64,000 nt of DNA from Mytilus trossulus. Its lineage: Eukaryota; Mollusca; Bivalvia; Mytilida; Mytilidae. The translations under genes were made by a program, and so were the position numbers. Positions 1-10,526 of the stretch are shown here, in pieces. Within the stretch, counting starts at the first letter, position 1. Each line of letters opens with the position of its first letter. The DNA lies in assembly GCF_036588685.1 (NCBI RefSeq), contig NC_086379.1, forward strand, positions 17,469,862 through 17,533,861. Direction: 5' to 3'. The notes below the pieces were generated by a model that saw only the letters and a list, made by a program, of their open reading frames with translations, was not told the DNA's origin and ran no database searches.

Positions 1-110
1 AATGGGAAAATATAAATTGATAACTAAACAAAAATGGTGAAAAATATTAAATGATAATTAAACAAAAATGGTGAAAAATATGAAATGATAATTAAACAAA
101 AAAATTGGAA
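1..110 (+). repeat. AT-rich ~38-bp tandem repeat, about 3 units
   Basis: ACAAAAATGGTGAAAAATAT followed by (T/G)AAATGATAATTAAAC is repeated head to tail. The window edge cuts the first unit. Confidence 0.7.
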
Positions 111-134
111 AAATAAAAAAAAGACTGATAAATA

Positions 135-250
135 AAGGCTCAATAAACATACCGCTGTTAAAACGTCATAAATCGACCGAAAGTAAAGAAATTCAGGTTA
201 CAAACTGAAACCCAGGGACACATATCAACTATAAGAGAAAAACAATGGCT
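135..250 (+). repeat. Family C copy
   Basis: ACATACCGCTGTTAAAACGT, CATAAATCGACCGA, AACTGAAACCCAGGGACACA and TCAACTATAAGAG are the family C motif order. Confidence 0.6.
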
Positions 251-1284
251 AGACAAGCCTCCTAATTTGGCTATGTTGAAATATCTCTAAAATGACAACA
301 CTATGTGATAGCAGTACAGTACAAACAAACGCAAGATCACAGAATATATCATAAAAAAATAATATAATAGTGCTTTTGTAACATGTAAACCGCAGAATAA
401 CAACGATCAACGTTAAACGACAGCACAGGACTCTTCCCCGAACACTGACGTATTGTTTGGGGCGTGTTATACAATCTGAAAATCAATACAATTAAATTGA
501 ACGACATTGAAAACCAATAATTACTTTCACAATATTAGTCCAAATTTCGTGATTATGACGGTCTTGAAAGGCAATTTTATATTAATGCTGTGACGACGGC
601 AAAATTATTTCGCTTAACACAACACTTTTCTGTGAAAATGGATATTAAATCGACTATACCAGACAAAAAAGACACGTGTGAAATGTACTGAAAATACAGT
701 ATTCAAACCACAAACGATAAGACATAACACTTTATCCAACAGAACACTGAAAAGATACATAAATGAATGTCGGATGTACGAGTACAGAGACACGTGGTAC
801 AGAAATATAAAATTCACACTCGCCAAAACAGTTTTATTTGGAAATTGGTCACATTTGGTACTTAGAAAACAGGCGACATAAATGTAAAACCACCATATAA
901 AACATGGTAAAAATGTTAGGTTAGACACAGGCGCATCGTAAAGTGACGGTGTTGCCATTTTAATCTTTTTGCCTTATAGCCATGTTGGATTTTTTTTTGC
1001 GTAAGGAGCTTACTTCTGTATATAAAGTTATACTGTGAACATGCACGAGCATAATGTATCAATTGAGAAATGGACACACCATATTACGGAGCAGAGGATA
1101 TGTTACAGCTAAGAATGGGGAGGTGATAATTGGGAAGTTGTTATCCCGTTTGTCATAGATTTTAGGATGGAGTCGTCCATCTGCGTAAATATTGAGGAAA
1201 ACGATCAAGGTAAGACGCAGTCCTTCTAGAATCAGAAGTATCCTTTATTTTAAGTCCACTGGTATATGCGATGCAAGTACTGAC
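251..1284. other. Intergenic, nothing recognised
   Basis: The overlapping frames at 614-958 (minus) and 678-881 (plus) are mirror readings of the same bases and show no family features. Confidence 0.35.
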
Positions 1285-1420
1285 TGATAAATAAAGCAAC
1301 AGAAGCAGAGAAGTATACTGTTGTTAAAAGTCACGAATTTATTGAGAGAAAGCAAATCCCGGTCACAAAAGAAAACCGAGGGACAAGCATCAACTATAAC
1401 AGGAATCCAACGAAACAACG
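1285..1420 (+). repeat. Family C copy
   Basis: AAGCAACAGAAGCAGAGAAG, TATACTGTTGTTAAAAGTCA, AAACCGAGGGACAAGCATCA. Confidence 0.65.
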
Positions 1421-1498
1421 ATTAAAGATTGGTTATTTAGGGATCGAAAATATATCTGAAAGTGAAATTTAAGAATTTTGCAGGTGTTTTTTTGTCTT

Positions 1499-1917
1499 TT
1501 AGAAGGTTCTGGATCGATCTGCTTTCACACGAGCATGTAAAAACAAATTGGCTGGAAGGGGTGCAAAGTTAGTACCCATTGGAATACCGACTGTCTGTTG
1601 AAATATTAATCCTCTAAACTTCGCAAACATGTTGTCGACTGAAAACTCCTGTTTAAAAAACTCTGATTTTTTCGTAAAACTACGGATTTTTGTTATCCCA
1701 GAAGAAGATTTTAATAACCGTATTTGACACAACTTTTTGTAACGTTGGGTCTTTAATGCTTTTTAACTTTGTACTTGTTTTGCTTTTTAACTGTTTTGAC
1801 ATGAGCGTCACTGATGAATCGAATGTAGACGAAACACGCGTCGGGCGTACTAAATTATACTCATGGTACCGTTGATAAGGCCCTGTCACTTTAGAATTGT
1901 TCAATCTAAATTTTAAA
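1499..1917 (-). pseudogene. Penelope-like reverse transcriptase relic
   Basis: The minus strand reads FSVDNMFAKFRGLIFQQTVG then IPMGTNFAPLPANLFL, the conserved block of a Penelope-type RT (normally GIPMGTNCAPLLADLFL). It is fused upstream to a repeat segment with GGCGTACTAAATT and ACACGCGTCG motifs. No complete RT, no GIY-YIG endonuclease, frame broken. It is a dead fragment. Confidence 0.7.
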
Positions 1918-1990
1918 TGGTACTTGATTAGTACGCAGCATGTCACAATCATGTATTACTTTCTTTAACAATTTTTTCAATTTTCCAGTT

Positions 1991-2227
1991 TCAATAATTA
2001 AAGTCTATGTACTTAGAATGGCCAATGATGCGTGTACCTTTACGGAAGCGATTTTGCTTATCATAATTTTTATCTTTTTGTTCTAACCAATACACTAACA
2101 TATCATCCAGTACACTGCAATATAATTTATATGCACAGGGGGTTAAATATATATCCCTGTTTGATAAAGGATCTCGTAGTTCTGCAGTTGAAGACTTATG
2201 AATTGGACTGATAATATTATATCCCAA
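1991..2227 (-). pseudogene. Non-LTR retrotransposon reverse transcriptase fragment
   Basis: The minus strand reads NIISPIHKSSTAELRDPLSN, YLTPCAYKLYCSVLDDMLVY and QNRFRKGTRIIGH. These match the LINE RT signature (ISPIPKSS..DPL.YRGISLTP..YKLYCSVLN, QNGFRKGRSTIDH) with substitutions at key positions. It covers only RT subdomains 1-2. Confidence 0.7.
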
Positions 2228-2448
2228 ACAATGAATTTTTCCATTCTTGAAACATATATTGAATATTGTTCAATTAGAAAATTCCGGTAGTAACGATGGG
2301 GTTTTCGATGTTCATTAAATATTTTTTTTCAATTTACTAGACCATCTCCACCATTCTAAGGGAATATTTGGATAAAATGACGTTTTTATTGTTTTTTGGT
2401 TCATTTATACAAATGGAAAGTTTTGATTTTTAAAACTTGTAGCAGAAA

Positions 2449-2622
2449 CGTTATATAATAACATTTAAGTTCATCAACGTTATATAATAACATTTAAGTT
2501 CATCAACGTTATATACTAACATTTAAGTTCATCAACGTTATAAAATAACATTTAAGTTCATCAACGTTATATAATAACATTTAAGTTCATCAACGTTATA
2601 TAATAACATTTAAGTTCATCAA
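2449..2622 (+). repeat. 29-bp minisatellite, six units
   Basis: CGTTATATAATAACATTTAA + GTTCATCAA repeats at exact 29-base steps from 2449, with single substitutions in units 3 and 4. Confidence 0.93.
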
Positions 2623-3501
2623 CGTTTCCATCAAGTAACTTGATATTTTTTAAATGTCGGAGCCCCACTTGACGCTTATTTTTTTTCTCGGTACTTTTGA
2701 CGAACAATTTCCGTCTTTTCCACAAACACATGTCATAAATTCTTCTTGAAGCCGCTATGATAGTAATGCCACGCACGCTTGGCCTTACATACATCTTTCC
2801 AAAGAAGTGTTAAGTTGTGATTCCATCAAGGTGTTTTCATACGTCTCCTTTTGTTACTTTTGCCATCATGTACAGTATATTTATTCTACGTTTATTTAGA
2901 TTTAAATCAATTTCAGTATGTTCAATTCTAACACAATCTTCATATTACCTTCTAAATCTAACCTGTTTATTTCAGATTCTTCTAACGCAGTAATAAAAGT
3001 GTTAAGTTTGGAGAAACTGTTTTATTGTCAGACATCCAATAGTTTTGAATAATCCGTGTGTCATATTTAATTGATGTTAAAGTTCCGTTATCGGTCATTT
3101 GATAGGACACGGTTTGTTGAACATTATATGTATGACAAATGTCCAGCATGAATCTCGGGTTGACACAAACTTTACCGTATTGTTGATTAGAATACGGTCA
3201 TTTAAAACACATCAATTTATATTGCTTAAAAGTTCACAAAACTATTTATGATGACCGAACAATTCCTTTTGGTGACCGGCTGAATATAATTGAAATTATA
3301 AAACGTCAATTGTTAATATTAGATTCTTAATAAAAAGTATATAGTTTTTGTAGTTTTATTAATTTTGCCCTTTCAATCGCGCCACATCAATATATAGCTT
3401 TATATATGAAAACAGATGTTGTTCAAAGTTAAACATGATTTCAATTAATTCTTTTAAAGAAAGTCAATCTTATTTTGAAATTGAAGAAAGTAGGATATGA
3501 A
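2623..3501. other. Inside of the inverted-repeat block, nothing further recognised
   Basis: The minus-strand frame 2567-2794 (KRRKLFVKSTEKKNKRQVG) is basic and could be an upstream LINE remnant, but I cannot confirm it. Confidence 0.3.
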
Positions 3502-3608
3502 TGTGACATGCTGCGTACTAATCAAGTACCAGATAAATAAAGTGATCATCCTTCAGTTATATTATAAAGCTAGATATTCATTTGTGCAAAATAATGTTTA
3601 TCTATTAA

Positions 3609-3665
3609 AGCACAAGAGAGAGGGACGAAATATACCAAAGGGACAGTGAACCCTTTCTCCATTTT
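3609..3665 (+). repeat. Family D fragment
   Basis: AGAGGGACGAAATATACCAA followed by AGGGACAGTGAACCC. Confidence 0.6.
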
Positions 3666-3977
3666 TAAATCTCGATCAACTAAAGTTTATAAATGTTGAG
3701 TGCAAATAAATAGTTTTGGGCGCATACCTATTCCAATTACGAGAGACAATGTTTTGGAATAGTTTTTAACCAATAACAGTAGATTAATGATATTTATAAC
3801 AAGGTTGAAATTACATTTGAATCAAGTTTTAAATTATGTTAAAATACTAAAATAGTAAAGAAGAACAGATAAACATAAAGGACGAACAATAAAGACACCA
3901 AATAACGAATAATACCAAAGAATGGTAAGGTCATAAAAAAAATCATAAAACGATAATTAAAAAAAAATCTAGAAAAA

Positions 3978-4100
3978 AAGCAACAGAAATATACTGTTGT
4001 TAAATGTCATGAATCTATTGAGAGAAAACAAATCTTGTTTACAAACTAAAACCGAGGGAAACACATCAACTATAAGAGGAAAACAACGAAACATTAATAA
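3978..4100 (+). repeat. Family C copy
   Basis: AGCAACAGAAATATACTGTT, CATGAATCTATTGAGAGAAA, AACCGAGGGAAACACATCAA. Confidence 0.65.
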
Positions 4101-4159
4101 ATATTGCTTATTATGCGATCGGACATCAACAATATGGCTGAAAGTAAAATTAAAGAATT

Positions 4160-4444
4160 TTACAAGGTGCTTTGGATGAATTCTACCTTATACGAGAATA
4201 AAAACAAATTGGCCGAAAGGGGTTCACCATTAGTACCTATTGAAATACGGATTGTCTGTTGAAATATCAATCCTCCAAACTCCACAAATATGTTGTCGAC
4301 TGAAAAGTGTAGCATTTTAAGAATATTATCTTCAGTGTATTTTCTGATAGAATCAGTGAGGTTCTTCACAAAATAAGAATTATTATAAATACGGAAAATT
4401 ATTTTAGGTAATATTGTAAATGCCATTGTCAAATGGAACGCCAC
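4160..4444 (-). pseudogene. Second Penelope-like reverse transcriptase relic
   Basis: DSIRKYTEDNILKMLHFSVD, FGGLIFQQTIRISIGTN and ANLFLFSYKVEFIQS cover the same RT block as 1499-1917, with extra N-terminal residues. The PMG core is changed to SIG, so it is inactive. The frame is 94 codons. Confidence 0.7.
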
Positions 4445-5286
4445 AGCTGTCTTATGTGGTACTCTGACGTAAATTAGTATGGGATTTTTAATTCAAAATC
4501 ATCACATAGAGTCGTAAAGGAAGGCAAAAATGATTGAACTTGTCCAACGGAATAATAAAACATCTACTTTCTTTTTTTATATGAATCATGTGTATAATAT
4601 GTGAAAATTAGATTGTAAAATGTCCTTTTCCATACGGGCCCTTCAATCACCACGTCTAGCAGCTTGGGCTAATATCAGAGTCTTGTGATGTTAGCAAAGT
4701 GAACTTGGTTAATATAGGAAAAAGTATTGTTATACACTATAATTATTTATAAGTATACATTCCATTTAATTTGTTAAATAAAAATATAATTTTTCATTTG
4801 TTCAATTTAGTTGATTGTTTATAAGTCATTTTAAACCCATGAATCTTGATAACATATTATGTTCCTATAGTAACTTCTAATTCTTTTAGAATTACGTACA
4901 ATGTTCAATGTTTTCTAATTTATAAAATAAAATGTAATCTAATAAAAATGTAATAAAACCTAATCATGATTAAGACAACACTTGAGATCAAATAGGAAGA
5001 TTCTCGCCACGACAGTCGGGGCGGGACGTTTGTGCTTCTTTGAAAGTACACTTTAACTTTAATTTTCAAAACATTTCCGATTAAAAAAAAATCTTTGCGC
5101 TTTTTCCTAAGGACGTTAACACTATATTAACTTACAATTTAAGTATTGGTGTTTGATGATTTCCCTCTCCTTTACTATAGGCTGGTAGAAATGCAAGTAA
5201 CCACTATCATACTTTTCGTGTACAATTTTTGTTCGTTAGAAAGTCTTAATAACTGATTTTTTGTCCCCATCTTCGTGTCAAATGAA
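4445..5286. other. Intergenic, nothing recognised
   Basis: AT-rich, without long frames or pairable ends. Confidence 0.35.
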
Positions 5287-5287
5287 A

Positions 5288-5372
5288 AAAGAGGGACAAA
5301 AGTTACCAAAGGAACAGTCGAACTCATAGATTGAATATAAACTGACAATACCATGGCTAAAAATAAAACGTA
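5288..5372 (+). repeat. Family D fragment
   Basis: AGAGGGACAAAAGTTACCAA, GAACAGTCGAACTCATAG and ACCATGGCTAAAAATAAAA. Confidence 0.65.
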
Positions 5373-6019
5373 TGATCATAACACTTCACCAAATGTAAAC
5401 TAATGCATCTGAACAACCGTAATTCTTTCTTCAAATTCAACAGAAAAGTAACAGTATTCGTGTTTGAAGCTCTTACCATGATTTACCATCATCAGGAATG
5501 CTAAAAAAAACCAAACATTAAAACTTGGAATTTATAAGATATATGGAAACAATCATTAGTTTTTAAAGGTAATTTTTGATAATCCTTAATTGAAATAAGC
5601 TGCAATAAACAATATGATAATATATTTATTTTAGCTTTATTATGAAAAGAACGAACACAATAGGAAATATTGTCTTTTTTTCAATCAATGTATATGTCGT
5701 GAACATGTTACAATTTTGTACAGGTTATAACATGTACAAAATTATTGTACATGTTTTAATTTGTACAATGTCAAAATACAAGTTATAACATGTACAAAAG
5801 TACCTCGTACATGTTATACCATGTACAGAATATTGCTTAAACATGGTTTTAACTTGTACAAAATATAAAAATAATAATAAAACAGGATACACATTCACGA
5901 TTGAAATTTATCAAATAAGAAAGAACAATAATCATATTCAAAAGAAGGTTCATTGTTTACAGCATGTATAACATACTTCATTTTCATACATTTAAGAAAC
6001 AAAGTGTGTTTACTGGTTG

Positions 6020-6330
6020 CTACAAGACAGATATATTCAACACCCTAAAGTGCCACAAAACTTGCATTTTTCTACATTTACACCTACCACACTAACAACT
6101 GCCTTTCGTACACTGACAATGCACAAAACTTTGCCCTCCACGTAATAATATCTTACCAACCATCTCTCTCACACTCATATCTCTCGTTTGGACTTTAGAA
6201 ACATTAAAAACTGCATTAGCACGAAATTTAACCTGGTTTTTACTCAAGTATCCCTTTATTTGTCCAACATTCTTTAATTACAATTTCATAGCCGCTATGT
6301 ATATTCACATTCATCACATGCTTGTAATGT
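6020..6330 (-). pseudogene. Frameshifted CxC-type Cys-rich remnant
   Basis: The minus strand reads VNIHSGYEIVIKECWTNKG, then after a one-base shift YLSKNQVKFRANAVFNVSKV and LLRGGQSFVHCQCTKGSC, a stop, then CGRCKCRKMQVLWHF. The C-x-C / C-x2-C-x-C-R-K spacing resembles Cys-rich domains of transposon proteins. It is dead as read. Confidence 0.45.
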
Positions 6331-6453
6331 TTTTTCTCATGGGTAGGGCGGAATAGGAATTTAATAGTTTTTGAGTATTTGAGTTTTTGGCAAAGCATCA
6401 GACTGTATCTGCTGTACCTGCTGGCTAGAAAGGGCCCTGTTTCTATTTCTTAC

Positions 6454-6645
6454 TCAGTTGTTTGCTGAATCATGACAATTCAATTCACCATCAGTTTCAG
6501 TGTTTGTGTCAGTAATAATGTCCGTCTCTGACATTATTTTGTCAGTTTCAATTTCAGTGTCCGTATTATGTTCTGTCTCGGTAAAAGGGTCTTGACTATC
6601 AGTATAATTTGATACAGAACTTGCTTCAACTATTGCTTCTAAGTC
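6454..6645 (-). pseudogene. Acidic Thr/Glu-rich coding remnant in the TIR element
   Basis: The open frame reads TDSQDPFTETEHNTDTEIET then MSETDIITDTNTETDGE to a stop. Its composition is far from random AT-rich translation. Confidence 0.4.
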
Positions 6646-6928
6646 TCAATAATAGAAACATGTTTTCATTATCAAATGTTGTACAAGTTAATACCATTTT
6701 TAAGCAATATTTTGTACATGCTATAACATGTACGAGGTACTTTTGTACATGTTATAACTTTTATTTTTGCATTGTACGATGATTACATACTGTTGGCATA
6801 CGTGGACTAGTCTATTAACAACACCTTTACCCCTATTTATTTAAAATATATGTTTTTTTCTTATGTTCAATGTATACATGTATATATTTTAAATTGCGCT
6901 ATAGTTCCGTAACTTTCTATCCAGTCGT

Positions 6929-7147
6929 TTAAACGAATCTTCGGCAAGTGCGTACATTTTTTAGATCAATATTTCTGGTGTGTTCCAATCTGTCCTTCAC
7001 TTTTGACAATGAGTATATATTACATTTTCCCAAATTCACCCTTGGAAAAAATAAATACATTTTAATCTCATCAAATCTTATTTTTTGGGTATTATTTATA
7101 TTTTTATGAATAATATCCTTTACACCAGAAATGTTATTTATAAACAA
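6929..7147 (-). pseudogene. Possible transposon coding remnant
   Basis: IRFDEIKMYLFFPRVNLGKC and YSLSKVKDRLEHTRNIDLKN look protein-like, on the same strand as the Cys-rich frames around it. No family recognised. Confidence 0.3.
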
Positions 7148-7204
7148 GCGTATGAGTTTGGTAATGACAAGTAAGACAGAGTTGTATATTATACATCTGA
7201 TAGT

Positions 7205-7426
7205 TCAAAATGGAAAGTTAAATGTTATCAGCCGTGTACACTGATCAATACCTGCAGAAGTGAAACGATGCGTGAACTTGCAAGCCTGACAGGAAATCGC
7301 TTGAATACCTGGACGTGTCACATCACACCCCTCACAATAAATTTGGAAGTAATACATTTTGCCATGCTGGTGATCAGAAGAGGGAAGATCTAAATTTATT
7401 TGAAAACAGTTTATTACTTTAAAGAA
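7205..7426 (-). CDS. Short Cys-rich open frame inside the TIR element
   Basis: The frame is open for 74 codons between stops. It includes SSDHQHGKMYYFQIYCEGCD and TRPGIQAISCQACKFTHRF: four Cys in C-x2-C ... C-x2-C spacing suggest a zinc-binding fold. There is no upstream ATG; an AG acceptor (ATAAATTTAG) could start it as an exon. I do not recognise the family. Confidence 0.35.
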   Translation of the reverse strand, partial: FFKVINCFQINLDLPSSDHQHGKMYYFQIYCEGCDVTRPGIQAISCQACKFTHRFTSAGIDQCTRLITFNFPF

Positions 7427-7985
7427 TTATGAACAAATTAGATTTTCGAAAACAATTTTCACGGAACACTTATTTATGATTTCAACTTTGACTTTTCACC
7501 TAATTCCAATATCAAGTTTAATTTAAAGAATATTTTCCGTATCAAGTTAGTTAGTCGAATAAAACAACCATACGATTGAAAAGATATCGACACGCAATTA
7601 CGACTACATCGGTTACTGTAGTTTTGTTTCTTTATGGTTTATAGACATATCTTTTTTATTAATCGGGAAAGAATACAAAATGGCGGAACGCAGAGAATTG
7701 ATACTCTAAATTTAAAATCGGTGGTGATCGCTTATCTAGTGGAATAAAACTTTAATATCTATGAATTTGAGCATTTTTATACAGAATGAACATAATATCA
7801 ATTTTTGATTTTTTTGCGAAGTTTCCCTTTAAGCAATATTTTGTACATATTATAACATGTACGAGGTACTTTTGTACATGTTAAAACTTTTGTTTTTGCA
7901 TTGTACATATTATAACATGTACAATATTTTTGTACATGTTATAAGCTATACAAAATCACAACTTGTGCACGACATATACGCCTAT

Positions 7986-8929
7986 ATAAATTGGTTTAAA
8001 TTTCCGTAACGATTTTTGCTCATTAATATTTTTTGATGAAAAGTCCTGTCAATCTAGAACATGTGCATCAAAGTTTTAAGTGCAAATCTCCATAATATTT
8101 GGAGCGCAAATGTCGTTAAGTGTTACTGGCAAGCAATTTGTACTTTTGATTGTATTCTAACCTCCTGTTACATTCTGCAATGAAAAGATGAAATATTTTG
8201 TATAAAAACATAAAAATTAATATGGTTTTATGTTATAACTCAATATCAATTTGTAGTGTATCTTTTATATTTGATTGATTAACTTTTTAGACCATTTATC
8301 GCATACACCAATATTCATTCACACGACAGGGAGGTTTATTCAAAGATCGTCTTTAATTTGTAAAATACTGTATACATAAGGTAAGCGTTGCGAAACTTTC
8401 TACTAAATATTCTCTGAATACATATATGAAACCTTTCGTATACATTTTCATATCACATTTAAAACAAAAACCTGATATCAAATTACTTATGACTGAATTT
8501 ACAGCTGATAACATGTTTTGTAATTTACTGTAAACTAATATCAAATTGACAAAAAACTACATTTATCATGAAGTGTAAATGATTCAAGAGAACAAAAACT
8601 TTACTTTCATTAAAAAAAACCAAACAGTTGTTTAAAATTACAAAAAGAACACAAGAGAAATAACGATCTGGAAATAACACGGTGATTTTTGCAAACACGT
8701 GTTCAATAGGCCAATGGTAAAAATGACAACCAGAGTAGCAAAATACAGAAAAGAAGCTGTAAGGGATATTCAATTCATACATCTTGGTAAAATGGTGTTT
8801 TATTACGTTAGGTTAAGTTACTTTTACATGTATAATGAACATTTGTTTTATTCTTAAAATGTCCTGTCTCAATACGTAATATGAGAGTTGTAAGTTGTAG
8901 TTCGTATCTATGTATGTTTTTTTTTATTT
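7986..8929. other. Intergenic, nothing recognised
   Basis: Two hydrophobic minus-strand frames (8353-8544, 8525-8782) have no family resemblance and typical AT-driven composition. Confidence 0.35.
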
Positions 8930-9120
8930 GTTCTGTCGTTTTCCTTTTATAGTTGATGTGTTTCCCTCGGTTTTAGTTTGTAATCCATATTTGTTTTCTC
9001 TTAATTCATTTATGACTTTTGAACAGTAGTTTTGTAGTGATAAAAAAGACAACAACGCGACCAAAGAGCAGATAAGGGCTGACATGTATAGAGACAAATA
9101 ACTTTTTGGAGTACAACTCA
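8930..9120 (-). repeat. Family C, antisense
   Basis: TTATAGTTGATGTGTTTCCC, TCGGTTTTAGTTTGTAAT and TTTATGACTTTTGAACAG are reversed family C motifs. It lies about 430 bases upstream of the GCNT start. Confidence 0.65.
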
Positions 9121-9546
9121 CACGCACTAAATTGATACGTCTGAATCATCACGTTTTACACTATGTGGTTTTTTGTTCCTTTAAATATAACAAAATGTCA
9201 ACTTTTGGGCATGTTTACTGAACTTACATTAGATTGAATTAAAACCCCTTAACAAACAAAAAGTAAGGCAAAGCCACAATCTATAAATCCTCATACAGTT
9301 ATTATAAATATCTTCAACATTCAATAAATGCATACGGAATGGAAAAATTGTAAAGCAATGACGTCAGAACGAGTCAATTCAAATTTCTGGCAAATAGGAT
9401 AGTAGTAGGGAGTTATATTTATTAACAATATGATATGTACAGATATATATATAAATTTCGTTACAGTGAATGACCAACACGTTTTCATCTTGTTTAAAGA
9501 ATAGTATAGTAAGTGAAATATAAAGACACGTGTTACCATTCTAGGG
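9121..9546. other. Upstream region of the GCNT-like gene
   Basis: Would contain promoter or 5' UTR. No clear TATA or initiator could be assigned. An in-frame TGA at 9514 fixes the coding start downstream. Confidence 0.35.
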
Positions 9547-10526
9547 ATGTATACTGTCATCTGTCGACGTAGATACAACACAAGGTTCATTGTCACAAGT
9601 ACAATTTGTTTTATACTTTTATTAGTTTATTCTTATTATCATGATATTGATTCAGGAATATCTAACATTTCAAAAATTCGAGAGACAGAACGTCGTAACA
9701 ATGCTGAAAGAACTGTAAATAATGAAGCACATTTCAAAAATATAAACATAGGACATACATTATCCTTAAACAGGCAAAAAACAACTAACAAATCATTAAT
9801 TATCAGTCACGAGGACATTGCAACAAAAAAAGCTCCAAGGGAAGGCGTCGATTGTCCCGGATTTTATCCATACCAAACTACAAAATTCTCCGAAATACAA
9901 ATGAGTGAATACAAAGAGTTTCCGAATTGGATGCAATTTCAACAAAATAGAGAGGAAGAAGGTGTCAACTGTAATTTTCTGATTAATGGTAATACGACGG
10001 AACAAAAACGAATCTTAAAATCGATGCGTCATACAAAGTTTGAGGTAGTTCCTCCTTCATTTTATTTAAACAGAACCACAGATTGTCAGCAATATATAAA
10101 TGAGACTGGTTTTATAACATCATCTTTGACAGAAGAAGAAGAAAACTTCCCTTTAGCATATAGTATAGTTGTATATAAACATATAGAACAAGTTGAAAGA
10201 CTATTAAGGTCAATTTATCGTCCACAAAACATTTACTGTATTCACTGTGATAAAAAGGCAGACGATACTTTCAAGCATGCACTTAATGGAATAACAAGTT
10301 GCTTTGATAATGTGTTTATGTCAACTAGATCTATAAGTGTCATATGGGGAACCACTAGTGTGTTAACACCGGACATGGAGTGCATGAAGGATCTTTGGAG
10401 ACATAAAAAATGGAAATATTTTATAAATTTAACAGGTCAAGAATTTCCATTACGAACCAATCTAGAATTGGTGAGAATATTGAAGACTTACAATGGTGCT
10501 AATAATATTGAAGGAACAGTAAAAAG
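9547..10526 (+). CDS. GCNT: GCNT-like exon 1 (anchor, stem, N-terminal half of catalytic domain)
   Basis: The exon encodes 326 codons plus two bases. The frame runs on past the splice site to a stop at 10582, but family similarity ends at NNIEGTVKR, exactly at the AAAAG|GTATTT donor. Residues after that point are intron read-through. Confidence 0.9.

Larger units (their letters stand above)
1918..3531. repeat. 1.6 kb block bounded by perfect 30-bp inverted repeats
   Basis: TGGTACTTGATTAGTACGCA (first 20 of 30) at 1918-1947 is exactly complemented at 3502-3531, with weaker similarity for about 20 bases inward. The block contains a non-LTR RT fragment and a minisatellite. No target duplication is evident. 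The ends may be one repeat in two orientations rather than transposon termini. Confidence 0.7.
5687..7985 (-). mobile_element. 2.3 kb element with long palindromic TIRs and decayed Cys-rich coding
   Basis: Left end 5687-5870 and right end 7830-7985 are inverted copies about 160-180 bp long. Each is built from the palindromic word TACATGTTATAACATGTA and carries GTACAAAAGTACCTCGTAC and AATATTGCTTAA. A third, partial right-type end lies at 6668-6776, so two elements or a partial duplication may be superimposed. Minus-strand coding traces lie inside (7205-7426, 6929-7147, 6454-6645, 6020-6330). No intact transposase. Confidence 0.65.

Noticed and set aside
8353..8782. Two overlapping hydrophobic minus-strand frames
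   Set aside because: AT-rich translation commonly yields Phe/Leu/Ile-rich frames; no motif or splice support.
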